64,000 bases of DNA from Macrostomum hystrix (lineage: Eukaryota; Platyhelminthes; Macrostomidae). Under the pieces are notes generated by a model. It had not been told where the DNA came from. It ran no database searches and was given only the letters and a program-made list of their open reading frames with translations. The stretch spans positions 186,001 to 250,000 of the forward strand of contig CATNEN010000024.1 of NCBI GenBank assembly GCA_950097015.1. The letters are read 5' to 3'. Of the stretch, positions 11,101 to 20,945 are shown piece by piece; within the stretch, counting starts at the first letter, position 1, and each line of letters begins with the position of its first letter. The position numbers were made by a program, and so were the translations under genes.

Positions 11101-12584
11101 TGTACACTATCTAAAAACCGTCAGGTGTACACTATCTAAAAACCGTCAGGTGTACACTATCTAAAAACCGTCAGGTGTACACTATCTAAAAACCGTCAGG
11201 TGTACACTATCTAAAAACCGTCAGGTGTACACTATCTAAAAACCGTCAGGTGTACACTATCTAAAAACCGTCAGGTGTACACTATCTAAAAACCGTCAGG
11301 TGTACACTATCTAAAAACCGTCAGGTGTACACTATCTAATCACGCGGTAGCGAATCCCAATAGAATCTCACAATATTGGGCTTGGCAGACCAGCCAGGTC
11401 TTCGCTCCCTGGCAAAATCTCTGTAGGTCTTCACTGCCATCAGGAGGCTCTCGGTTCCGCCCGAGGTGACATTGCCCCGCGCTCCAGTCCCGGCGTGCAG
11501 CATGCCGGCGGTCATCTGGACGAGTTCCACTTCGAAGCGGCGCAGCGCGGCAAACAGTGTCGGATTGAGGGCATTCTCATGCATGAATGCGCGCATGTAC
11601 TCGGCCACAACCTGGCGCTGATCGGCCGTCAGGCTGCCAGCCAGCTCGGCGGCGTCCTCGGACACGAAGTCCAACGCTGCGCGCTCCTGAGCGGCGGCCA
11701 GGGCTCGGCCGAGAACTTCGACAGCCTCGGAGTAGACGTAGGCGAACATTCGATCGGTTTTGTGAGTTCGCAGGGACTCCACCTGGGCCAGGAGCTGCTG
11801 GGGATCTTCGCCTGCGGTTTGTGCAATGATGCTACTATTTTTAGAAGTGAATTTGTGGGGAATCCCTTTTTAATCGACCAAGCACGTGACTTGACCATAG
11901 AAAATTTCTATTAGGTCGATTACCAAAAAAACGGTGTAAGTTGAGTGTACTTAAGGCATTTAGCAACCTTAATGTCTTAATGTTATCCCATTGATGTCTC
12001 AATGTTATCCCATTGATGTCTCAATGTTATCCCACTGATGTCTCAATGTTATCCCATTGATGTCTCAATGTTATCCCACTGATGTCTCAATGTTATCCCA
12101 TTGATGTCTCAATGTTATCCCACTGATGTCTCAATGTTATCCCATTGATGTCTCAATGTTATCCCACTGATGTCTCAATGTTATCCCATTGATGTCTCAA
12201 TGTTATCCCATTGATGTCTCAATGTTATCCCATTGATGTCTCAATGTTATCCCATTGATGTCTCAATGTTATCACCCCAGTCTCAGTGTTATCCCCTCAG
12301 TATTGATGACCCAGATGGGATTTGAATCCCTCACCTTTCTCTGGAATCTGCACCGGCTGCGGCCCGCCAGCCTTGATGCCGAGGTCCTCGGAGATGATGC
12401 GAGCCGCCTGTTGGCGAAGGCCTGCTGAAATGGCTCTGCGAAGCGCCGGCACCTTCCGCACACTGTCCAGGATGAATGCGATGGGACCGTCGTACCAGAC
12501 TCTGACAGCCGCCAGCAAGAACAGAACGGTGGCGACGGCCTTCACCGTCAGCTCGACCAGGGCAGCCAGCACAGCAAAGCTCAT
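7993..12584 (-). CDS. SGPL1: Sphingosine-1-phosphate lyase, complete eight-exon gene
   Basis: This PLP enzyme of the ER membrane cleaves sphingosine 1-phosphate to hexadecenal and phosphoethanolamine, the exit step of sphingolipid breakdown. Joining minus-strand exons 12584-12335, 11811-11372, 10358-10087, 9856-9757, 8955-8719, 8626-8524, 8325-8207 and 8109-7993 gives 1,638 nt, or 545 residues, close to the 568 of human SGPL1. All seven introns are GT-AG and every phase agrees. Landmarks are an N-terminal membrane segment (about 4-30), the PLP-phosphate motif TSGGTES (199-205), the conserved His in [10 protein letters not shown] (237), HVDACFGG with Asp311, the Schiff-base lysine in SADLHKYG (Lys348), and GTRPGG in exon 5. 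I chose the ATG at 12584 because it precedes the membrane segment and its upstream context is CAACCACA. No frameshift or stop is present. Introns 1, 2, 4 and 6 contain tandem repeats. Confidence 0.95.
8207..8325 (-). CDS. SGPL1: S1P lyase exon 7
   Basis: Encodes residues 468-507 (split Gly, then [20 protein letters not shown] and onward). Acceptor GTCGCAG|GCTGG and donor ATACTA|GTGAGA keep frame with exons 6 and 8. Confidence 0.9.
8326..8523 (-). repeat. S1P lyase intron 6, simple AAATCCC repeats
   Basis: On the plus strand 8395-8510 is a degenerate run of AAATCCC/AAATTTC septamers and octamers. The units are irregular, unlike the other arrays. Confidence 0.8.
8524..8626 (-). CDS. SGPL1: S1P lyase exon 6
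   Basis: Encodes residues 434-467 plus one base ([17 protein letters not shown] and onward, ending LADLMEEKG). This matches the small C-terminal domain strand V-x-G-x-P-x-x-S-V-x-A/F in relatives. The donor is GAGAAGG|GTGAGT. Confidence 0.93.
8719..8955 (-). CDS. SGPL1: S1P lyase exon 5
   Basis: Encodes residues 355-433 in phase 0 on both sides. It contains [20 protein letters not shown], matching the W-x-G-G-x-x-x-S-P-T-x-A-G-S/T-R-P-G signature of the family. The acceptor is CCCCAG|GGAGCC and the donor ACTGGG|GTAAGC. Confidence 0.95.
9078..9388. repeat. 15-bp minisatellite in S1P lyase intron 4
   Basis: About 20 nearly perfect copies of GGAAGTTTCCAGAGG. The 15-bp period is a multiple of three, so every stop-free frame stays open, which explains the QRGSF-type ORFs. 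Intron 4 also holds a SINE-B copy. Confidence 0.96.
9489..9720 (+). mobile_element. SINE-B copy with tRNA-like head
   Basis: A tRNA-like 5' part carries a B-box match GGTTCGATCC (9541-9550). The body reads AAAATGGGTACCTGCATCAG and then CCACAGTCCATGGACTGACC, and the 3' end is AT-rich. Homologous copies lie at 60540-60742 (minus), with fragments at 6268, 16925 and 58945. It sits inside S1P lyase intron 4, antisense to the gene. Confidence 0.75.
9757..9856 (-). CDS. SGPL1: S1P lyase exon 4 (PLP lysine)
   Basis: This 100-bp exon encodes residues 321-354, including [16 protein letters not shown] with the Schiff-base Lys348. The acceptor is TTGACAG|GGTGGAG and the donor CCTAAG|GTTTGA. The exon is too short for simple ORF scans and was placed by phase and homology. 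Confidence 0.93.
10087..10358 (-). CDS. SGPL1: S1P lyase exon 3
   Basis: Encodes residues 231-320 and two bases of Trp321. It contains the active-site His of [15 protein letters not shown] and the Asp of [12 protein letters not shown], which contacts the PLP pyridine nitrogen in this fold. The acceptor is TGCACAG|GTAGCC and the donor CCCTG|GTGAGG. Confidence 0.95.
10359..11371 (-). repeat. S1P lyase intron 2 with 25-bp minisatellite
   Basis: From about 10690 to 11335 there are some 25 copies of a 25-bp unit (core CTATCTAAAAACCGTCAGG, then TGTACA). Units are homogeneous at 11100-11335 and degenerate toward 10600, as expected of an array that grows at one end. The last copy abuts the exon 2 donor within about 35 bp. 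Confidence 0.93.
11372..11811 (-). CDS. SGPL1: S1P lyase exon 2
   Basis: Encodes residues 84-230. It begins after CCGCAG with GCGAAG and ends AATATT|GTGAGA in phase 0. It contains [17 protein letters not shown], corresponding to the conserved N-P-L-H-P-x-x-F helix, and the PLP-phosphate loop [14 protein letters not shown]. Confidence 0.94.
11812..12334 (-). repeat. S1P lyase intron 1 with 22-bp minisatellite
   Basis: From about 11965 to 12298 the intron carries some 14 copies of a 22-bp unit (core TGTCTCAATGTTATCCCA, then TTGA or CTGA). The rest is unique. The unit shares TTATCCCAT with the 31-bp family at 1-5796, which may be chance. Confidence 0.93.
12335..12584 (-). CDS. SGPL1: S1P lyase exon 1
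   Basis: Encodes residues 1-83 plus one base. It has a hydrophobic anchor (about 4-30) followed by a basic stretch (VRKVPALRR), matching the lumen-to-cytosol anchor of animal S1P lyases. It ends at AGAAAG|GTGAGG, and the phase-1 split codon becomes Gly84. Confidence 0.92.
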
Positions 12585-12900
12585 TGTGGTTGTTATTTCC
12601 GTATTTTTCTCTTTTTTCTTCTTCTTCTGAGTCTATTCTGAGTGAGTCTCGACTCAAACCCATTAGGCGTCAGTAAATATTCGTTTTGAGCATACTTTCA
12701 AACCAGGTGTACACAGCCTGTACAGTCCTGCTCTTGCCTGACCCTTGGCCTGAGGAGGTGGGGTTAGACTGTACACTTTGAGCTGTCTCCATTCGCATGC
12801 GACTCGGAGTTGTTTGTGATTCAATTAAAAAATTCTTATCGATAGAGAGAAATTTAATTCAGCCAAGGTGGAGATCATTTGTCTGCCTCAACTTGTTATA
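12585..12900. other. 5' flank of S1P lyase
   Basis: It contains a pyrimidine-rich tract (TTCTTCTTCTGA on plus) just upstream of the start codon and otherwise unique sequence. I see no TATA box. Promoter and 5' UTR presumably lie here. Confidence 0.4.
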
Positions 12901-12904
12901 GGTG

Positions 12905-13320
12905 TTAGCAAAGGCGCTGCTAATTGCTCTGCCTAATTAAATACGATGAAAGGTATCAGCACAGGTGATGCTAATTGCTCTGCCTAATTAAATACGATGA
13001 AAGGTATCAGCACAGGTGATGCTAATTGCTCTGCCTAATTAAACACGATGAAAGGTATCAGCACAGGTGATGCTAATTGCTCTGCCTAATTAAATACGAT
13101 GAAAGGTATCAGCACAGGTGATGCTAATTGCTCTGCCTAATTAAACACGATGAAAGGTATCAGCACAGGTGATGCTAATTGCTCTGCCTAATTAAACACG
13201 ATGAAAGGTATCAGCACAGGTGATGCTAATTGCACTGCCACACTTGATACGATTAGAGGTGTTAGCAATGATGATGTTTAATCGCCCTGTCTCATTAAAT
13301 ACGATGAAAGGCATCATCAG
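12905..13320. repeat. 51-bp minisatellite
   Basis: About eight copies of a 51-bp unit, each containing GCACAGGTGATGCTAATTGC and TCTGCCTAATTAAATACGAT. The central copies are nearly identical and the outer ones degenerate. Confidence 0.92.
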
Positions 13321-14454
13321 TACAGGTAAAATTGATCAATTTTTCTCGACGATATTGGGTCAGGTTGAGTTATTTTGATTTATAAAAATTAAAAATATTT
13401 GAGATAATATTTGAGATTACATTTGAGAAAGTAATTATCAAGCGGTTTAAAATACCGGCCGATAATTTAAGGCCAAAAGATTGACTTGAAACAATGGGCT
13501 TATTTTATCTATAGTAAAGTGATTTTCTAATTGTTACTGCACTGTATATTTCATTTTTTCCCCAGGAAAAAATAGATAAACGATTCACAATCTACAAAGA
13601 AAGATAGAAATAATGATGCATAACTTAGTTGTACCAGATGGCGATTCTGCAACCACTGGACAATAATCTCTACAATATTCAAGCCACTTTCTAAACTGGT
13701 ATTGTAAAACGCATGGCAGGTATTAATTACTCACCAACAGGCACTATTCCGAGCTCAGTAGCTTAAGACCCGGCCTGACTTTGATAACTGCTCAGGAGCC
13801 ATCGCCTACACGCACAGGCTTGGTCAGTTTGACCAGATTTTACCTGGCTCTCAAGAGCAGCAATCAAAAACTGACCGATGGGGCCACAATTTGAAGAAAA
13901 TTGAGCAAATTTTCAGATTGTCTCAGTTGAGCACTCGGCAGGGTTTTATGCCCCTAGGCATTGGCAAGCACTTCCGGTGAGGTGGCTCTGCGGCCTTATC
14001 ACCCACACCCCTCCCCCAACCAGAGGTGAGAACAGCTCCGATTGAATGCTGGATTTCAAATGAGAGAAACAAAGAAATATTATGAAGGATTTCTTCTTTC
14101 CAAACGATAAATAAACTGCTATTTTTTTCTCGCGCTAAATTCCCAACACGGGTGCTGACGTGGCGCCGTGAAGAAGAATGGGGGATACATTTGGGAGGTC
14201 CGTGGGCGGTTTCTGGGATTTGGTTTACGATTCCCAGCTCATCCGGTTGTTTTTGGAGTCGGGATTCGACCACCGGAGGTGACGACTCAGAGTAAGGCAG
14301 AATGAGAAATGAGATCTGACAGACCGGGCTGTTGTGATATTTTTATTTATTCGATAATGTGGTTTCTGCATTGTGTCTCTGCAGTACAGACACCTATTTA
14401 GATTAGCCTATCTATCTAGTTTCAGTCAAATATTCTCAGAATGAGTTAGAAAAC
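13321..14454. other. Single-copy intergenic DNA
   Basis: No gene is supported. A GGTCGAATCCCGAC string on the minus strand near 14255-14270 resembles a tRNA/SINE B box and may be a relic. The 116-codon minus frame at 13923-14273 shows no domain. Confidence 0.45.
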
Positions 14455-15215
14455 TGCTGTCAGGAGAGTGCTTCGGAGTTGTCAGGAGAGTGCTCAAAAT
14501 CTTTCAGGAGAGTGCTTGGAGAGTGCTTCGGAGTTGTCAGGAGAGTGCTCAAAATCTTTCAGGAGAGTGCTCAAAATCTTTCAGGAGAGTGCTCAAAATC
14601 TGTCAGGAGAGTGCTCAAAATCTGTCAGGAGAGTGCTCAGAATCTGTCAGGAGAGTGCTCAAAATCTGTCAGGAGAGTGCTCAAAATCTGTCAGGAGAGT
14701 GCTCAGAATCTGTCAGGAGAGTGCTTAGAATCTGTCAGGAGAGTGCTCAGAATCTGTCAGGAGAGTGCTCAAAATCTGTCAGGAGAGTGCTCAAAATCTG
14801 TCAGGAGAGTGCTCAAAATCTGTCAGGAGAGTGCTCAAAATCTGTCAGGAGAGTGCTCAAAATCTGTCAGGAGAGTGCTCAAAATCTGTCAGGAGAGTGC
14901 TCAGAATCTGTCAGGAGAGTGCTTAGAATCTGTCAGGAGAGTGCTCAGAATCTGTCAGGAGAGTGCTCAAAATCTGTCAGGAGAGTGCTCAAAATCTTTC
15001 AGGAGAGTGCTCAAAATCTTTCAGGAGAGTGCTTGGAGAGTGCTTCGGAGTTGTCAGGAGAGTGCTCAAAATCTGTCAGGAGAGTGCTCAAAATCTGTCA
15101 GGAGAGTGCTCAAAATCTTTCAGGAGAGTGCTTGGAGAGTGCTTCGGAGTTGTCAGAAGAGTGCTCAAAATCTGTCAGGAGAGTGCTCAAAATCTGTCTG
15201 GAGAGTGCTCAGATG
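14455..15215. repeat. 22-bp minisatellite
   Basis: About 34 copies of a 22-bp unit (core GAGAGTGCTCAAAATCTGTC, then AG). A longer variant motif GGAGAGTGCTTCGGAGTTGT recurs near 14470, 14520, 15035 and 15140. Because 22 is one more than a multiple of three, all three plus frames are open and read the same peptide cycle, so these are not genes. Confidence 0.96.
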
Positions 15216-15519
15216 GCTGCAAATTCGTTTATACTGCCAATTGAAAGCTAATCTAAGAAAACACGGATGTTCTGTTTAACAAACAAAAGACAGTATTTCG
15301 ATTCCATCAAGCGCAAATCTCGTCAAGGACCACTGGGTCTAGTAGTTGTCGCTGACTGGCCATCTGAAATGAAAGCGGTGGGCGCGACTAGCCGGGCCTT
15401 GAACAAAATCAACTTTTTTCGCATTGATTTTCTTTAGTCTCTACTAATCTCTACTAAAAGTAGGCACAAATGAGAAAGCATGAAATTTTTTTTTGTTAAA
15501 CAAATATGGATTCGCCGTC

Positions 15520-15781
15520 GAGGTTTATACAGAGCAATGTCAGTTGTCCTTGTCACCAGGGTTTTCGACAAGAATTGCTTGTGTTACCGGACACCGGTAA
15601 CACCGGTATTACACCGGTGTAATGCTGACACCGGACGGCTTTGAAAGTTCATCGTAAAGGGGCGGAAAACTTGGATTTATAGCGACTTTCACAAACAATC
15701 TGTCATTAGATTTGGGACCTATCGTGAAATAGGCAGTGCGAATTTGAACGGCCCCGTTGTCTTTCCCCAATGGGGAAAATA
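15520..15781 (+). repeat. Dispersed repeat family C, copy 1
   Basis: This aligns with 26330-26480 and its continuation at 27070-27125. Shared strings are GAGGTTTATAC, GTTGTCCTTGTCACCAGGG, CTTTGAAAGTT, CGTGAAATAGGCAGTG and ATTTGAAC followed by CCCCGT. The class is unknown, with no coding capacity and no clear terminal repeats. This copy alone has an ACCGGT-rich palindromic segment at 15585-15622. Confidence 0.7.
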
Positions 15782-15787
15782 GCTCAC

Positions 15788-15928
15788 CTTCGCTAGCCAG
15801 CCGGCGTGTCAGCCAGCGAACATCAGCGGGCAGCAGGGACCAGTCGGACTTCCTGGCTGCGTCTCGCTGACGAGTTAGTTGAACAGCCAGCATGGCGACG
15901 AAGTTTGTGCGGCTGATACGACCGCTGG
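15788..15928 (-). CDS. Exon of EF-hand-like gene (exon X1)
   Basis: A 141-bp minus-strand exon between acceptor TTTTACAG|CCAGC and donor GCGAAG|GTGAGC. Joined to exon 16006-16137 it reads through a degenerate EF-hand loop, ADRASGRISRTNFVAML, then an alpha-helical segment (LTRQRDAARKSDWSLLPADV). The loop keeps D at position 1, G at 6 and a hydrophobic residue at 8, but lacks the usual acidic residue at position 12, so Ca2+ binding is doubtful. I do not recognise the family and the downstream exon is not found. Confidence 0.5.
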
Positions 15929-16005
15929 CTGTAAAATGATTGGTTGCGTGATAGACCATGGACTCTAGCGAGACTGCATAGCAACCAAAATGAGGTTTTA
16001 CCTAC

Positions 16006-16137
16006 CTCGATCTGCAAACAGGCCTATCCATTCAGATGGTCTGTCATGGCAGCCGTCAAAGCCGAGCTTCGAGAACGCGTCAGCAAGACCTTCTGGCTGA
16101 AGCTGATTACGACCGGGCAAGCTTCGAAACACAGATT
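16006..16137 (-). CDS. Exon of EF-hand-like gene (exon X2)
   Basis: A 132-bp minus-strand exon between acceptor TTTAGTTGCAG|AATCTG and donor GATCGAG|GTAGGT. It encodes SVFRSLPGRNQLQPEGLADA and continues with FSKLGFDGCHDRPSEWIG. The first part looks like a helix-loop-helix EF-hand (loop LPGRNQLQPEGL), so with X1 it would form an EF-hand pair. The intron between X1 and X2 is 77 bp. The phases of X1 and X2 agree, which is the main support. Confidence 0.5.
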
Positions 16138-16279
16138 CTGCAACTAAAGTTAAAATAATTATAATCGTCTCAGATTAGTATGATTACTAACTAATTCAGA
16201 TTATCCAGCAAAGACTGACCGCTAAGCCATTCCTCTGAAATGGGACATTCGTCAATTAGAAGATCCTGAAATTATTGCA

Positions 16280-16650
16280 TGCTGCATTGTGAAATCTACT
16301 GACAGTCACTCTGACAACTAGAAACAGTCACTCTAACAACTAGAAACAGTCACTCTGACAACTCGAAACAGTCACTCTGACACTTAAAAACAGTCACTCT
16401 AACAACTAGAAACAGTCACTATAACAACTAGAAACAGTCACTCTAACAACTAGAAACAGTCACTCTGACACTTAGAAACAGTCACTCTAACAACTAGAAA
16501 CAGTCACTATAACAACTAGAAACAGTCACTCTAACAACTAGAAACAGTCACTCTATAAACTAGAAACAGTCACTCTAACAACTAGAAACAGTCACTCCGA
16601 CACCTAGAAAGAGTCACTCTGACAACTAGAAAGAGTCACTCTGACAACTA
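16280..16650. repeat. 22-bp minisatellite
   Basis: About 16 copies of a 22-bp unit, core CACTCTAACAACTAGAAACAGT, with TCTGACA and TATAACA variants. If the EF-hand-like gene extends upstream, this array is intronic. Confidence 0.93.
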
Positions 16651-16924
16651 GAAACTTGACTCTCTCACCACCCGGGCCAGTCTCCCCTGTCCCTCTGCGT
16701 TTAGCCTAACTCGCCGACAACCGCGTCCACGACTGTACGACAGACAGTCCACAGACAGTCGGTCCAGTTCTGGCTTGGAGACAACGATTGGCGGCTTGTC
16801 ATACTCTGACAGGCACCGAGTTGAGACTGATGAAGTTGAATAATTGCTTGAGACCGTCGCCACCGCTTGCCTGTTAGTGAAAATATATGTACTTGATTGA
16901 TAGATTGAGAATTTTCCGTGCCCA

Positions 16925-17065
16925 GTAAGGCCAGATGTACAGCCGCAGCAATTTCCCAGCGCCTCTAAACGCTGTGTACAGCTTCTCAGTCCATGGACAA
17001 TTGACGCCGCAGCACACAACTAGATTTCTGCCCCAACTAATTCTGGTACCCACATTGATCCTATT
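16925..17065 (-). mobile_element. SINE-B fragment
   Basis: On the minus strand it reads GGTACC, then the conserved TCCATGGACTGAGAAGCTGT body and a GC-rich 3' part, as in the copy at 9489-9720. The tRNA head is absent. Confidence 0.5.
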
Positions 17066-17125
17066 AATGTTTTATTAATATAAACCTGACTAAAATATTA
17101 ATTAGAGATAATAAAATATTGAAAG

Positions 17126-17226
17126 ACTTACACTTCAACAACAACTTTGCTGTGCGGCATCAAAGTTAATTTCTTGGAAAGATCGAATACACAATGAAAA
17201 CCCGCTGCAATACGCTTTAGTGCTTG
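17126..17226 (-). CDS. Possible upstream exon, uncertain
   Basis: A minus-strand open segment between acceptor TTCCGCAG|ATTCAG and consensus donor GAAGT|GTAAGT. One frame reads FSQALKRIAAGFHCVFDLSK and continues to VVVEV. It may belong to the EF-hand-like gene. The intervening exon (around 16805-16870) cannot be placed in a phase that satisfies both neighbours, so the link is unproven. Confidence 0.25.
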
Positions 17227-17540
17227 GCTGAATCTGCGGAACTGGGTATATTGTAGTTAGATAGAGTCTGTACCCGTAATTTATACAATGTGGAGATTTG
17301 GTATTTCACGAAACTAACGGTCTGTTGCGTTTGTGTTTACACTGCACCTGTCTCCGGGATGGACCGGAGGTAATGGGTCAAGTGGAACAGATCGAAATGG
17401 CGTTGACTTTCCAAGCAACCGGGGCTAACATAGGAGAAAGGTTGCTGTTTATTTATTCTTGTGATTTTCATCTGCATCGAGTGAAAGGAACTAAACTGAC
17501 ATTTCGCTCCCTTAGAATTGCATTGCCTCACTAAGCACTC

Positions 17541-20500
17541 TACTAGTTCACTCGGTACATTTCACTCCATTCTTCTTCACTTGTCACTCTTCTGAATATA
17601 ACAATCAACTTACACTTCACTCTGTACTTGGCACTCTTCTGAATATAACAATCGCCTTACACTTCACTCTGTACTTGGCACTCTTCTGAATATAACAATC
17701 GCCTTACACTTCACTCTGTACTTGGCACTCTTCTGAATATAACAATCGCCTTACACTTCACTCTGTACTTGGCACTCTTCTGAATATAACAATCGCCTTA
17801 CAATTCACTCTGTACTTGTCACTCTTCTAATTATAACAATCGACTTACACTTCAGTCTGTACTTGTCACTCTTCTGAATATAACAATCGACTTACACTTC
17901 ACTCTGTACTTGTCACTCTTCGGAATCTAACAATCGCCTTACACTTCACTCTGTACTTGTCACTCTTCTGAATATAACAATCGCCTTACACTTCACTCTG
18001 TACTTGTCACTCTTCTGAATCTAACAATCGCCTTACACTTCACTCTGTACTTGTCCCTCTTCTGAATATAACAATCAACTTACACTTCACTCTGTACTTG
18101 TTGTGACTTACACGTAAATTTAAGTGAGGCTTAAATAATGGTTGGTTGTTGGTGCGATTAGAAATCCTTGCGGCGGTCCGAGAGCCAGCGGGTCAAGAAT
18201 ATATAGCCAGAAGTCTCGTAACCAATTTTATTGATTTTATTATAGCGAGATAACAATGGGGGAGCTGAGCGTACATTGTAGAGAGAAAGATAAGAGACGA
18301 GCGATCGAGAGGGGTGGCGAACACGGGGGGGTTGAGGCGTACATTAGAGAAAAGGTGGGCAGGCAGCGAAGATACGAGTAATGCATGAGGGGGTCCAGTG
18401 CAGGCGCACTTCATGATAATTTAGCGACAGTACTTGTCACTCTTCGGAATCTAACAATCAACTTACACTTCACTCTGTACTTGTCACTCTTCTGAATATA
18501 ACAATCGCCTTACACTTCACTCTGTACTTGTCACTCTTCTGAACATAACAATCGCCTTACACTTCACTCTGTACTTGGCACTCTTCTGAATATAACAATC
18601 GCCTTACACTTCACTCTGTACTTGTCACTCTTCTGAATATAACAATCGCCTTACACTTCACTCTGTACTTGTCACTCTTCTGAATATAACAATCGCCTTA
18701 CACTTCACTCTGTACTTGTCACTCTTCTGAGTATAACAATCGCCTTACACTTCACTCTGTATTTGTCACTCTTCTGAATATAACAATCGCCTTACACTTC
18801 ACTCTGTACTTGTCACTCTTCGGAATCTAACAATCAACTTACACTTCACTCTGTACTTGTCACTCTTCGGAATCTAACAATCGCCTTACACTTCACTCTG
18901 TACTTGGCACTCTTCTGAATATAACAATCGCCTTACACTTCACTCTGTACTTGTCACTCTTCGGAATCTAACAATCGCCTTACACTTCACTCTGTACTTG
19001 TCACTCTTCTGAATATAACAATCGCCTTACACTTCACTCTGTACTTGTCACTCTTCTGAATATAACAATCGCCTTACACTTCAATCTGTACTTGTCACTG
19101 TTCTGAATCTAACAATCGCCTTACACTTCACTCTGTACTTGTCACTCTTCTGAATATAACAATCGCCTTACACTTCACTCTGTACTTGTCACTCTTCTGA
19201 ATATAACAATCGCCTTACACTTCACTCTGTACTTGTCACTCTTCTGAATCTAACAATCGCCTTACACTTCACTCTGTACTTGTCACTCTTCTGAATATAA
19301 CAATCGCCTTACACTTCACTCTGTACTTGGCACTCTTCTGAATATAACAATCGCCTTACACTTCACTCTGTACTTGTCACTCTTCTAATTATAACAATCG
19401 ACTTACACTTCAGTCTGTACTTGTCACTCTTCTGAATATAACAATCGACTTACACTTCAGTCTGTACTTGTCACTCTTCTGAATATAACAATCGCCTTAC
19501 ACTTCACTCTGTACTTGTCACTCTTCGGAATCTAACAATCGCCTTACACTTCACTCTGTACTTGTCACTCTTCTGAATATAACAATCAACTTACACTTCA
19601 CTCTGTACTTGTCACTCTTCGGAATCTAACAATCAACTTACACTTCACTCTGTACTTGGCACTCTTCTGAATATAACAATCGCCTTACACTTCACTCTGT
19701 ACTTGTCACTCTTCTGAATATAACAATCAACTTACACTTCACTCTGTACTTGTCACTCTTCGGAATCTAACAATCAACTTACACTTCACTCTGTACTTGT
19801 CACTCTTCTGAATATAACAATCGCCTTACACTTCACTCTGTACTTGTCACTCTTCGGAATCTAACAATCAACTTACACTTCACTCTGTACTTGTCACTCT
19901 TCGGAATCTAACAATCGCCTTACACTTCACTCTGTACTTGGCACTCTTCTGAATATAACAATCGCCTTACACTTCACTCTGTACTTGTCACTCTTCGGAA
20001 TCTAACAATCGCCTTACACTTCACTCTGTACTTGTCACTCTTCTGAATATAACAATCGCCTTACACTTCACTCTGTACTTGGCACTCTTCTGAATATAAC
20101 AATCGCCTTACACTTCACTCTGTACTTGTCACTCTTCGGAATCTAACAATCGCCTTACACTTCACTCTGTACTTGTCACTCTTCTGAATATAACAATCGC
20201 CTTACACTTCACTCTGTACTTGTCACTCTTCTGAATATAACAATCGCCTTACACTTCACTCTGTACTTGTCACTGTTCTGAATCTAACAATCGCCTTACA
20301 CTTCACTCTGTACTTGTCACTCTTCTGAATATAACAATCGCCTTACACTTCACTCTGTACTTGTCACTCTTCTGAATATAACAATCGCCTTACACTTCAC
20401 TCTGTACTTGGCACTCTTCTGAATCTAACAATCGCCTTACACTTCACTCTGTACTTGTCACTCTTCTGAATATAACAATCGCCTTACACTTCACTCTGTA

Positions 20501-20945
20501 CTTGTCACTCTTCTGAATATAACAATCGCCTTACACTTCACTCTGTACTTGTCACTCTTCTGAATCTAACAATCGCCTTACACTTCACTCTGTACTTGTC
20601 AGTCTTCTTACAATCAATCGCCTTACACTTCACTCTGTACTTGTCACTCTTCTGAACATAACAATCGCCTTACACTTCACTCTGTACTTGTCACTCTTCT
20701 GAACATAACAATCGCCTTACACTTCACTCTGTACTTGTCACTCTTCTGAACATAACAATCGCCTTACACTTCACTCTGTACTTGTCACTCTTCTGAGTAT
20801 AACAATCGCCTTACACTTCACTCTGTACTTGTCACTCTTCTTACAATCAATCGCCTTACACTTCACTCTGTACTTGTCACTCTTCTTACAATCAATCGCC
20901 CTACACTTCACTCTGTACTTGTCACTCTTCTAAATAAATCACACT
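17541..20945. repeat. 47-bp minisatellite, 3.4 kb
   Basis: About 65 copies of a 47-bp unit containing CACTCTTCTGAATATAACAA and TCGCCTTACACTTCACTCTG. Alternating variants (GAATATAAC/GGAATCTAAC, TCGCC/TCAAC, TTGTC/TTGGC) form repeating blocks, suggesting block duplication. The right end has shorter decayed units (TTCTTACAATCAATCGCC). The array is split at 18102-18429 by an unrelated insertion. Confidence 0.96.
18102..18429 (-). mobile_element. Solo-LTR-like insertion in the 47-bp array
   Basis: A 328-bp unrelated block sits within the array. Read on the minus strand it starts TGTCGC and ends GTCACA, so it is bounded by TG...CA. It has two AATAAA signals (18227-18232 and 18236-18241 as TTTATT on plus) about mid-length, as expected for the R region of an LTR. 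GTACTTGT flanks it on both sides (18094-18101 and 18430-18437). Every array unit contains that string, so the apparent target duplication is not independent evidence. There is no internal coding region, hence solo LTR. An unrelated insertion is possible. Confidence 0.5.

Noticed and set aside
16805-16870. Minus-strand exon GGDGLKQLFNFISLNS joined to the EF-hand-like exons
   Set aside because: The GTATGA donor leaves phase 0 while the next exon needs phase 1. The alternative frame needs a weak GTGCCT donor, so it was not called.
18094-18437. 8-bp GTACTTGT flanks as proof of a hAT-type insertion
   Set aside because: Every 47-bp unit contains GTACTTGT, so the flanks would match by array structure alone. 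TG...CA ends and AATAAA favour a solo LTR.
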